In this document: positions 1 through 6,138 of the stretch, in pieces
How the letters are laid out: the number at the start of each line of letters is the position of its first letter
Numbering within the stretch: the stretch's first letter is position 1
Source: Planktotalea sp.
GTDB taxonomy: Bacteria; Pseudomonadota; Alphaproteobacteria; Rhodobacterales; Rhodobacteraceae
Reading direction: 5' to 3'
DNA length: 7,291 nucleotides
Assembly (NCBI GenBank): GCA_024645145.1
Contig: JAHEGL010000028.1
Coordinates: forward strand, 1-7,291
The notes under the pieces: model-generated
Databases searched by the model: none
Seen by the model: only the letters and a program-made list of their open reading frames with translations
What the model was told of the DNA's origin: nothing
Translations under genes and position numbers: made by a program

Positions 1-148
1 AGTTACTGTCACACGCTCGACATTGACCTGTGTTTGGACCAGAGCTCTCTGAACCTGACGTCGTTGTATCCTCTTGGTTAGAGACGCAAGCACTTAAAAG
101 AACACACAGCCCGAAAAGTCCTGTTTTAAAAGATATATTGGCAAGCAT
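1..148 (-). CDS. Partial lipoprotein precursor (N-terminal 49 residues; function unknown)
   Basis: The ATG at 148-146 opens a frame that stays open to the window edge, so only the first 49 codons are present. The translation has a short bacterial lipoprotein signal peptide: Lys8, a hydrophobic stretch (residues 10-18) and a lipobox LSAC with Cys21 as the predicted lipidated residue. After it comes a Ser/Thr/Gly-rich, flexible-looking linker, then two further Cys (about residues 43 and 46). The mature protein should be anchored in the envelope by Cys21; residue +2 is Val, so an inner-membrane Asp retention signal is absent. A good Shine-Dalgarno GGAAGG lies at 162-157, 8 nt upstream of the ATG, which supports this start. 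The gene sits 39 bp downstream of the broken protease on the same strand. Serralysins are sometimes encoded beside a small periplasmic or lipoprotein inhibitor (Inh/Omp19 type), but the visible part is too short to test that. The lipoprotein call is firm; the function is unknown. Confidence 0.75.
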   Translation of the reverse strand, partial: MLANISFKTGLFGLCVLLSACVSNQEDTTTSGSESSGPNTGQCRACDSN

Positions 149-187
149 TATAACGGCCTTCCGCGCGTGAAATTTAAAAGGAGGGGC

Positions 188-1649
188 TTAAACGAACTCA
201 AAAACGTCGCTCACGAAAACCGCCAAGAGATCAGCAGCAGTGACATCAACAAACAAGATTGAGACGTCATAATTGTCAAAAACAACACCATCGTCTGTAT
301 CTGTTAGATAAAAGTTCAAATTGTTTTCGATATAACTGCGCGTGCTTGAGTGGATACCTGCAAGCTGAACGATATCAACGCCGATCTCAAAGTCTTTTCG
401 CGCATTCGCAGTCAAGTTCGAGATCATCGGAGCACTTGAATTTAGTTCTGCATAGAGCGTGTTTTCATCGACGTAACCTATGACGTCAGTACCGATGTCG
501 TTGAATTCACGTGTAAGCGAGTCATAGGAAGCGAAATAAAAGACATCCGCGCCACCGCCGCCTTGCAAAAAGTCGGCACCCTTGCCGCCCTCAATAAAAT
601 CAGAGCCAGACAAGAATTGCGATGGTCGATACCCAAGCAAAACATCATTCCCCAGCCCGCCTGACAATTCGTCGTCGCCAAAGCCACCCATAAAGAAGTC
701 ATCAATGCTCAAATCGTCATTTTGCGGTGGATCAAATTGATATAAACTACCAGATTATATCAACAGATTGCTCCCCATGATCGCAATCGCCGAATCTTGG
801 CCGTTACCACCATCAAAGGTCAAATTATGTGTGAAAAGCGCAAAATCGTCACCATCAGAGCCAAAGATCGTATCTGAGCCAGCGGATGTGGTGAAAAAAT
901 CGCTTTGTGTGGAGCCATGAATAAACTCTGACGCCGACGTGCCAAATATTTTCAGCATCTCGATATCTTCATTGTAAACCATGTCAAACGATTGTTTGCC
1001 ATAAAGAAACTGGATAAATTCTATATCCGCTGCCCCCAACTCGCTCGGGTTCGAGCCGTCTGTGTAAGACATGATCGTAACGTCTGTGTTATCGCGTGCA
1101 GGGTTAATTAGGAAATCGCCATCGAACGGGTGCTCCAGTCCAAGCGCATGCCCAATTTCGTGCAGCATGGTTTCAAAACCACTGCGACCGTAATCAAAGC
1201 TATTCGGACCGTTGGCATAATAATCAGCGTTGAGAAAAACATCCGCCCCCCACGCTATCTTGGAAAATTGCACCAAGGACCTCACCGTCCTCGGTTGTTT
1301 CACCATTCTCTGTGGCAAACGGAAGATAAGCAAAACCACCAGCAGGACGACCGCCGATATTGGCCATGTCGTCCTCTCCAATCATCGAAATGCGCATGTC
1401 GCCGCCCCGGTCAAGCTCTAGGAATGTAAGACCGCTCACCTCTTCCCAGGCATCAAATGCCTCCCACACCCCTTGTTTTTGTACCTCTGAATAGGGCGTA
1501 ACAGCTGTGGTTGTGCGCACATCATACGCCGTCAAAGTTGTCATAAATAAATATGTAATTACAATCGGCATTCCCGTGGGCAAAGCCACGTTCCAACGTG
1601 CCAAGTTGTTTTCAACCGATAAGCTTAGAGCATCTTGGGACAGGGCCAT
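188..1649 (-). pseudogene. Serralysin-like RTX zinc metalloprotease (peptidase M10), broken by a frameshift and a nonsense codon
   Basis: Read from the ATG at 1649, the first frame gives a serralysin N-terminal catalytic region: an ITYLF strand, an AWEEVSGLTFLEL segment and GGFAYLPF. It then loses frame in a G run at 1251-1246. Removing one G gives a continuous reading into GADVFLN and the zinc-binding motif HEIGHALGLEHP (1162-1127), followed by the Met-turn MSY (Met codon 1072-1070) and glycine/aspartate RTX nonapeptide-like calcium repeats such as GSDGDD and GGNGQD. An in-frame TAA at 757-755 then interrupts the RTX domain. Beyond it the same frame continues with more repeats (GGFGDDELSGG, GGKGADFLQGG) to a TAA at 190-188. 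The acidic/hydrophobic C-terminal tail DVFEFV resembles a type I secretion signal. The repaired length is about 486 residues, normal for serralysins, which are secreted by an ABC/MFP/TolC-type exporter; none is encoded here. The start has only a weak Shine-Dalgarno (AGG about 10 nt upstream). Two separate lesions favour a recent pseudogene, but sequencing error, at least for the G run, cannot be excluded. Confidence 0.85.
1246..1251 (-). other. Frameshift site: run of six G in the protease coding strand
   Basis: The coding strand reads GTGGGGGGCGGATG here. With six G after the T, translation goes V-G-G-G-C-F and stops soon after, at 1226-1224. With five, it reads V-G-A-D-V-F-L-N, which matches the conserved strand just before the zinc-binding helix of serralysins. 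The lesion is therefore best explained as a single-G insertion in a homopolymer. That is a common site of both real slippage and sequencing error. Confidence 0.8.
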
Positions 1650-1699
1650 TCGTCACCAACCTAACAAAACAAAGTGCATAGAAACGCACGTTTGGATCG

Positions 1700-1728
1700 A
1701 TAAGATCACGCTATGTTGATGTCTTCAA
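1700..1728 (-). promoter_or_regulatory. Possible sigma70-type promoter for the protease gene
   Basis: In the 104-bp gap between lipA and the protease, on the minus strand, TTGAAG (1728-1723) and TCTTAT (1705-1700) are separated by 17 nt. Each matches the -35/-10 consensus at four of six positions. The placement, about 50 nt upstream of the protease ATG and in a locally AT-rich stretch, is sensible. No convincing terminator hairpin for lipA is visible in the same gap, so read-through from lipA is also possible. This is a pattern match only. Confidence 0.3.
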
Positions 1729-1753
1729 CTTTAAGTTAAAAAATGTGCTATGT

Positions 1754-2698
1754 TCAGCCCAATTTCGCCGCACGCGCATCGCGAAGACGCGCGAAATCGT
1801 CGCCCGCGTGGTAGGACGAGCGGGTCAAAGGCGTGGCAGAGACCATCAAAAACCCCTTACCCCAAGCAGCCTTTTCATACGCTTTGAACTCATCAGGGTC
1901 CACAAATCGCGCAACGCCATGGTGTTTAGGCGTTGGTTGCAAATATTGGCCAATGGTCAAAAAGTCGACATCCGCCGCACGCATGTCATCCATGACTTGC
2001 TGCACAGATTGCTTGTCCTCGCCTAGGCCGACCATAATTCCGGACTTAGTGAATATCGTTGGGTCCATTTCCTTCACCTGCTGAAGCAAACGCAAAGAAT
2101 GAAAATATCGCGCCCCGGGGCGCACGCTTGGATATAAGCCAGGCACCGTCTCAAGATTGTGGTTGAAAACATCGGGACGTGCCTCGACCACAGCTTCAAC
2201 AGCGCTCACAGGGCATTTTAAGAAATCGGGCGTGAGAACTTCAATTGTTGTGTCCGGTGCGCGGTGGCGCACGGCACGAATGGTTTGAGCAATGTGCTCA
2301 GCACCACCGTCTTCCAAATCATCGCGATCCACTGACGTTATCACCACATGGTTCAACCCAAGCGTTTCGACAGCATGTGCCACCCTGCCCGGCTCAAATG
2401 CATCAAGCGCGTCCGGCTTGCCCGTAGCAATGTTACAAAAGGTACAACCGCGTGTGCAGATGTCGCCCATGATCATCATCGTCGCATGACCTTGGTTCCA
2501 ACATTCGCCAACATTCGGACAGCCCGCTTCTTCGCAAACCGTGACCAATTTATTTTCTCGCAAAATATCGCGGGTTTGTTGATATCCAGCACCTGTCGGC
2601 GCTTTCACACGAATCCAATCAGGCTTTTTTGGCTGCGCGTTATCAGGGCGATGCGCCTTTTCAGGGTGCCGCTGATCAGGGATTTTCAAATCGCGCAT
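1754..2698 (-). CDS. lipA: Lipoyl synthase LipA (radical SAM, two 4Fe-4S clusters)
   Basis: LipA inserts two sulfur atoms at C6 and C8 of protein-bound octanoyl groups to form lipoate on the E2 subunits of 2-oxoacid dehydrogenases and on the glycine cleavage H protein; it acts in the cytoplasm. Both diagnostic cysteine sets are present: the auxiliary cluster motif C-x4-C-x5-C ([12 protein letters not shown], Cys55/60/66) and the radical SAM motif C-x3-C-x2-C (CTRGCTFC, Cys81/85/88). The C-terminal RSSYHA motif (about residues 293-298) supplies the conserved serine ligand of the auxiliary cluster. The length, 314 residues, is normal. The frame is open 42 codons further upstream, but that extension does not look like LipA. 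The chosen ATG begins [16 protein letters not shown], typical of the alphaproteobacterial family, and has GAGG (2711-2708) 9 nt upstream. The gene follows the broken DUF6456 gene on the same strand after 118 bp. No lipB is in the window. The gene appears intact. Confidence 0.97.
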   Translation of the reverse strand: MRDLKIPDQRHPEKAHRPDNAQPKKPDWIRVKAPTGAGYQQTRDILRENKLVTVCEEAGCPNVGECWNQGHATMMIMGDICTRGCTFCNIATGKPDALDAFEPGRVAHAVETLGLNHVVITSVDRDDLEDGGAEHIAQTIRAVRHRAPDTTIEVLTPDFLKCPVSAVEAVVEARPDVFNHNLETVPGLYPSVRPGARYFHSLRLLQQVKEMDPTIFTKSGIMVGLGEDKQSVQQVMDDMRAADVDFLTIGQYLQPTPKHHGVARFVDPDEFKAYEKAAWGKGFLMVSATPLTRSSYHAGDDFARLRDARAAKLG

Positions 2699-2758
2699 GG
2701 GCTGTGACCTCGCTGGAATACCGATATCAGCGACATAGCATATATTCCAGCGACAGCC
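2699..2758 (-). promoter_or_regulatory. Predicted hairpin enclosing the lipA ribosome binding site
   Basis: On the minus strand TCGCTGGAATA (2753-2743) and TATTCCAGCGA (2720-2710) form a perfect 11-bp inverted repeat around a 22-nt loop. Just outside, GGCTGT (2758-2753) is complementary to ACAGCC (2705-2700). In RNA the outer and inner stems can stack as 6 + 10 bp, leaving a 5-nt bulge AGGUC (2710-2706) that contains most of the Shine-Dalgarno; the stem ends one base before the lipA AUG. Another copy of UCGCUG inside the loop (2733-2728) can pair with the same CAGCGA (2715-2710), giving a mutually exclusive, shorter hairpin. The geometry suggests translational control of lipA. I recognise no known riboswitch class. 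The base pairing is seen directly; the function is inferred. Confidence 0.5.
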
Positions 2759-2816
2759 AGCCCATCGAACGCATAGCAGCTTTGCGACGGTATCAGTTCT
2801 TCTTAGGCTTAAAACC

Positions 2817-3890
2817 TCAGCCAATCAAAACATCTCCCAATTCCGTCTCATAGAACTGGCATAGACGGAGCAAAGCAATGCGCAACACAATTTTGCCAGA
2901 GCGCGCAGACCATCCCATTCGCTTTTCCGCGCTTTCCAGCCCTTCAGGATAGCAACAGCACCGCAAAGCCACGTCCCCAAGGCCGGGACCGAGATTGCGT
3001 AACGCCTTGGCCACCCTTTCGCGTGCAGCACTTGGCGCACCTCCTGTTGAGCCGGATGAGGAGTTGTTCACATCGGCACCCGCAGTCAGGAAGTTGTCCC
3101 AATTTTGTGCAACGCGTGGGCCCATTTGTGCCAATTCAAAATCTTCGCGCAAACGTTAAGCGGCAGTCACTAAAGTGTCGTCCAAAAATGGCGCGCCATT
3201 TTTGTCTTTGCGCCGTGCAAGGGCTGCGACCGGACTTTCAGCCATATTGTAGCGCACGCGGCGCGTGTGACTGTCCTCAGATGCCTTCTGACCGTAATGA
3301 CCACCCTGCTTTAGACTTTGCGTCATTCATGCTTCAGACAATTCGGCCAGTTTCGCGCGCCCCGCTGCAGTAATTTTATCCCGAGAAATACGCCCCGGAT
3401 TCGCGCACTCCACCCAGGCATTCAACGCCAGAACAGCTACGAACTCTGCCGAAACAGATGCAGTTTTATTTGTTGCACCATTTTGATTTTCACGCACGAC
3501 AACGGCGGCATCCATCTTGTCAGCAACAGCTAAAACCGACCCCGCTTCACAGAGACGCCGCAATATACGCAGTGTCTGTTGATCCTTGCTCGCGGCGTCA
3601 TTGCTGAAGCTTTTGGTCTTTGGAATATCACTCATATTTGAAGTCTCCTTGGCGCAAAAAGAGGCTGTGCCGTGGAAATAGCTGGAGCTTAAAGAGTGCA
3701 GCGCGCGATCAACAAGGGGATCGTCACGACGTACTTCAATCTTGCGAATTTGGCGCAGAACCGTTGACGCGTGACACCCTGCCCTGCGCGCAACTTCGCG
3801 AATGGGCAAACCTACTTTTGTATGGGTCAGGTAGCGCTGAACCGGTTCAGGCACCCAAGCTGGTATGGTTCTCTGTGCATTCGAAGACAT
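2817..3890 (-). pseudogene. Helix-turn-helix / DUF6456 protein, interrupted by two in-frame stop codons
   Basis: From the ATG at 3890 a single frame runs to the TGA at 2819-2817 (357 codons), with only two internal stops: TGA at 3329-3327 (codon 188) and TAA at 3158-3156 (codon 245). No frameshift is needed. The N-terminal part has IPAWVPEPVQRYL followed by a helix-turn-helix (about residues 28-50, REVARRAGCHASTVLRQIRK) and RRDDPLVDRAL. After a linker come a conserved block (residues 210-241, RRVRYN, AESPVAALARRKDKNG) and REDFELAQMGPRVAQNWDNF. The C-terminal DUF6456 domain (about 294-349) carries NLGPGLGDVALRCCC and GWSARSGKIVLR. I know this architecture as one continuous protein in Rhodobacterales, with a likely DNA-binding role but no established function. 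An ATG directly follows the first stop, so reinitiation is conceivable. The start is uncertain: the same frame is open to an ATG at 4046 preceded by AAAGGAG, but the extra 52 residues do not look like the family. Confidence 0.78.
3183..3204. repeat. 22-bp perfect palindrome inside the DUF6456 gene
   Basis: The half-site CAAAAATGGCG is followed directly by its exact reverse complement, with no spacer, and symmetry ends at both flanks. It lies inside codons for K-N-G-A-P-F in a conserved block of the protein, so protein constraint may account for much of it. The A/T-rich outer arms and GGCGCGCC core could bind a dimeric regulator or extrude a cruciform, but nothing shows that they do. Confidence 0.6.
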
Positions 3891-3924
3891 ATCTGACACG
3901 TGTTCTGACCCTGTTATAAGCAAG

Positions 3925-3988
3925 TTATCCAAAGAATTATCCACAACTTCGGCTGAAATTGTTACCCAATCGTTAACAGTTATCCGCT
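3925..3988 (+). promoter_or_regulatory. Cluster of DnaA-box-like sites in a divergent intergenic region
   Basis: Four sites in the same orientation resemble the DnaA box TTATCCACA: TTATCCAAA (3925-3933, one mismatch), TTATCCACA (3937-3945, exact), TTACCCAAT (3962-3970, more diverged) and TTATCCGCT (3980-3988, diverged). The first two start 12 bp apart. They lie between the start of the DUF6456 gene (minus strand, 3890) and the DUF6477 gene (plus strand, 4116), in AT-rich DNA containing GTTAAC and runs of T/A. This could be a DnaA-controlled promoter region, a DnaA-titration site or, less likely, part of a replication origin. If the DUF6456 start is really at 4046, these sites are inside coding sequence. 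Confidence 0.45.
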
Positions 3989-4059
3989 CATTAAGTATTG
4001 TTTCGATTTGATAAACAATTCTGAACATGGCGCACGCAGTTTGCATCTCAAATGCAACA

Positions 4060-4066
4060 CTCCTTT
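4060..4066 (-). promoter_or_regulatory. Strong orphan Shine-Dalgarno AAAGGAG upstream of the DUF6456 gene
   Basis: AAAGGAG at 4066-4060 on the minus strand is the best ribosome binding site in this intergenic region. It is 13 nt from the in-frame ATG at 4046, which would add 52 unusual residues to the DUF6456 protein. It is also 8 nt from a TTG (4051-4049) in another frame, which would give a 23-residue peptide ending at a TAA near codon 24. By contrast, the homology-based ATG at 3890 has no clear Shine-Dalgarno. It therefore bears on the start of the gene, or on a leader peptide. Confidence 0.4.
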
Positions 4067-4115
4067 AAGCTGAGTAAGTTTAGATAAAGCCAATGAGCTG
4101 TTTAGGGGACAAACA

Positions 4116-4397
4116 ATGCTTGATTTCATGACTCAACTTACGAATCTCAAACGCCCAAAACTTTTGGTAAGCGCTGCGCGCCTTGGGCAGAATGACTATC
4201 GTCGTAAAACCCATCTAAAACGCATTTTGGGCGGTGCTATTCCAACCAAAGCGAGTGCGACATTGATCCAGCTCTTCGATCTCGAAAACCATCAAAACAC
4301 CCTACGCAAAACGCGCGACGCTACTTATAGCGCCGCGCGTCATACCGAAGTTCTGATCGCTTTAATCGCTGAACATCAGAGAAAACACTCGATTTAA
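4116..4397 (+). CDS. DUF6477 family small protein
   Basis: This 93-residue protein has the hallmarks I associate with DUF6477 of Rhodobacterales: LKRPKLLVSAARLGQNDYRR near the N-terminus (about residues 11-30), a central LKRILGG segment, and the C-terminal helix AARHTEVLIALIAEHQ (about 73-88). It is basic and probably helical and cytosolic, with no signal peptide or membrane segment. Its biochemical role is not known. The start is well supported: AGGGGA (4104-4109) lies 6 nt upstream of the ATG. It is transcribed divergently from the DUF6456 gene across 225 bp and converges on the mttB homologue, with only 10 bp between their stop codons. No clear bidirectional terminator was seen in that gap. 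I recall DUF6456 and DUF6477 genes as frequent neighbours in this order, which would suggest a shared process, but that recollection needs checking. Confidence 0.75.
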   Translation: MLDFMTQLTNLKRPKLLVSAARLGQNDYRRKTHLKRILGGAIPTKASATLIQLFDLENHQNTLRKTRDATYSAARHTEVLIALIAEHQRKHSI

Positions 4398-4407
4398 GCG
4401 CTAGTCT

Positions 4408-5955
4408 TTAAACAAACGCATCAGGCATAGTGGCTTTTTTGTCTTCTACATAGGCATGAAGCCTCGCCGCGATCTCAGGATCAAGTGCGGGCGGCTGATA
4501 GGTTGCAAGCATTTGCTCAACACGTGCACTTGCGAGCGTTTGCGTATCGCGTGCCCCTTCATCGTGCCACGTCTCAAAAGGTTTGTAATCAAAGACATCC
4601 GTGCGCCAGAATGCCGTTTTAAAGTTGTTTTGAGTATGTTCACAGCCAAGGTAGTGACCCCCAGGACCAACTTCGCGGATAGCATCCATCGCCTGCGCAT
4701 TTTCATCAATTTCAACACCGCGGGCAAGATGGTGAAGAACACCGAGCTGATCGGCATCCACAACAAATTTCTCGAATGATGAAACCAGCCCGCCCTCAAG
4801 CCATCCGCAAGAGTGAAGCATAAAGTTCACACCGCCCATAAGCGCGGCGTTATGCGTATGCGCTGTTTCATAAGCGGCTTGTGCATCTGGCAACTTAGAG
4901 CCGCAAAGCCCGCCACCGGAGCGGAACGGAAGCCCCAAACGGCGCGCAAGCTGGCCGGCTCCGTAAAGGATATGGCTTGCTTCAGGCGTGCCAAAGGTCG
5001 GCGCCCCTGAATTCATGTCAATCGATGTAACGAACGCGCCTGCAATCACGGGCGCGCCCGGACGGATCAACTGGCTATAGGCGATACCCACAAGCAATTC
5101 AGCCAGAACCTGTGTCAGCGTTCCTGCGACAGAAACAGGTGCCATCGCGCCGCCCACGATGAAGGGTGAAATGATGCAAGCTTGGTTGTTCTTCGCATAA
5201 ACTTCCAAAGCGCCCATCATAATATCATCGAATGTCATCGGTGAATTGATGTTAATTAGCGACGTCATAACGGTGTTTTCTTGAACGAAGTCTTTACCGA
5301 AAAGAATTTCACACATCTCCACGCTATCCTGCGCACGGCTTGGGTCGGTGACCGACCCCATAAACGGCTTGTCGCTCAGTGTCATATGCGCGAGCAACAT
5401 ATCAAGGTGACGTTTGTTAACCGCAACATCCGTTGGCTCACACACAGTACCGCCGGAATGGTGTAGCCATTTGGACATATATCCAAGCTTCACGAATTTT
5501 TGGAAATCATCCATTGTCGCATAACGACGCCCACCCGCGGCATCGCGCACAAAGGGCGGGCCATAGACCGGCGCACATACGAGTGTGTTTCCACCAATCA
5601 CAACATTGCGCTCAGGGTTGCGCGCATGTTGTGTGAAACTCGCCGGTGCTGTTTTGCAAAGCTCACGCGCCAGACCTTTTGGAATGCGCACGCGCTCACC
5701 TTCGATGATAGCACCCGCTTCGCGCCAACGCTCAAGCGCGGCAGGGTTGTTCACAAAGTTAACACCGACCTCTTCAAGAATTTGCTCCGCATTTGCTTCA
5801 ATCACATCCAGAGCGGCCTCTGAGAGGACTTCGTAATTCGGGATGTTACGCTCAATGTATTTTGCGGTGTCAAAGCTGACGGATGTGCGCTCTGCGCGGC
5901 GGGCTGCACCACCACCTCCACGGGTTCTACGAGTACGTGCTGCTGCTTCGGCCAT
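4408..5955 (-). CDS. MttB-family (trimethylamine/quaternary amine) methyltransferase homologue, non-pyrrolysine type
   Basis: The 515-residue product belongs to the MttB superfamily, whose members move a methyl group from tri- or quaternary amines to a corrinoid protein. Family features include the N-terminal helical segment YEVLSEAALDVIEANAEQIL (41-60), the GGNTLVCAPVYGPPF strand (121-135), the barrel core around SPFIVGGAMAPVSVAGTL (263-280), RSGGGLCGSKLPDAQAAYE (345-363) and GPGGHYLGCEHT (430-441). Archaeal MttB carries pyrrolysine at an amber codon in its active site. This frame has no in-frame TAG, so it is a non-Pyl homologue, like the glycine betaine methyltransferase MtgB. The substrate cannot be read from sequence. 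Residues 1-24 are Arg/Gly/Ala-rich and probably disordered. The start has GGGG (5969-5966) about 10 nt upstream of the ATG. No corrinoid protein or reactivase gene is in the window. It is divergent from guaA and convergent with the DUF6477 gene, and is therefore probably transcribed from its own promoter. Confidence 0.9.
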   Translation of the reverse strand: MAEAAARTRRTRGGGGAARRAERTSVSFDTAKYIERNIPNYEVLSEAALDVIEANAEQILEEVGVNFVNNPAALERWREAGAIIEGERVRIPKGLARELCKTAPASFTQHARNPERNVVIGGNTLVCAPVYGPPFVRDAAGGRRYATMDDFQKFVKLGYMSKWLHHSGGTVCEPTDVAVNKRHLDMLLAHMTLSDKPFMGSVTDPSRAQDSVEMCEILFGKDFVQENTVMTSLININSPMTFDDIMMGALEVYAKNNQACIISPFIVGGAMAPVSVAGTLTQVLAELLVGIAYSQLIRPGAPVIAGAFVTSIDMNSGAPTFGTPEASHILYGAGQLARRLGLPFRSGGGLCGSKLPDAQAAYETAHTHNAALMGGVNFMLHSCGWLEGGLVSSFEKFVVDADQLGVLHHLARGVEIDENAQAMDAIREVGPGGHYLGCEHTQNNFKTAFWRTDVFDYKPFETWHDEGARDTQTLASARVEQMLATYQPPALDPEIAARLHAYVEDKKATMPDAFV

Positions 5956-6138
5956 AAGTCTTGATCCCCACGATAAAAGTTCATGCGCTAAGTTGCCCCT
6001 TCTTATGCGCGAAGCGCGGGGGAAAAGCGCAGGTTTGCGGCCCTTGGGGTGAAAAAGCGACCTTTCTCAAGGTTCATTTCCTCTATGCAGGTGTTTGAGC
6101 GAATTGACCTCCGCCGCGCCCTGCCCTAGAGCAAAGAT
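5956..6138. other. Divergent intergenic spacer between the mttB homologue and guaA
   Basis: This 183-bp stretch has no gene and must hold both promoters. Toward guaA, TTGACC (6104-6109) is followed after 17 nt by TAGAGC (6127-6132), a poor -10 that would leave almost no leader, so it is only a weak candidate. A GC-rich imperfect inverted repeat, CCCC (5996-5999) plus GCGC (6007-6010) against GCGC (6014-6017) plus GGGG (6018-6021), and a 5-bp repeat ACCTT/AAGGT (6060-6073) are visible. I recognise no operator or riboswitch. Confidence 0.4.

Noticed and set aside
1650..1753. Rho-independent terminator after lipA
   Set aside because: A T-rich stretch is present on the coding strand, but no GC-rich stem precedes it; the visible short repeat AACTT/AAGTT has no loop.
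2699..2824. Extended lipA start 42 codons upstream (from 2824)
   Set aside because: The extra residues do not resemble LipA, overlap the end of the DUF6456 gene and cross the inverted repeat. The ATG at 2698 matches the family N-terminus and has a Shine-Dalgarno.
2817..3890. Stop-codon recoding (e.g. TGA or TAA read as sense)
   Set aside because: Two different stop types would have to be recoded, and both serve as normal terminators for neighbouring intact genes (TGA for lipA, TAA for the DUF6477 and mttB genes). No selenocysteine-type element was recognised.
3925..3988. Chromosomal replication origin
   Set aside because: The DnaA-like boxes are real patterns, but no usual origin-flanking gene is present and replicon-wide skew cannot be seen from this window, so only a regulatory-site call is made.
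3973..4077. CtrA-like sites (TTAA-N7-TTAA) in the divergent region
   Set aside because: Several TTAA half-sites exist, but none has a second half-site at the correct seven-base spacing.
4446..4799. Open frames on both strands within the mttB homologue
   Set aside because: They overlap a full-length conserved gene in other frames and show no family features.
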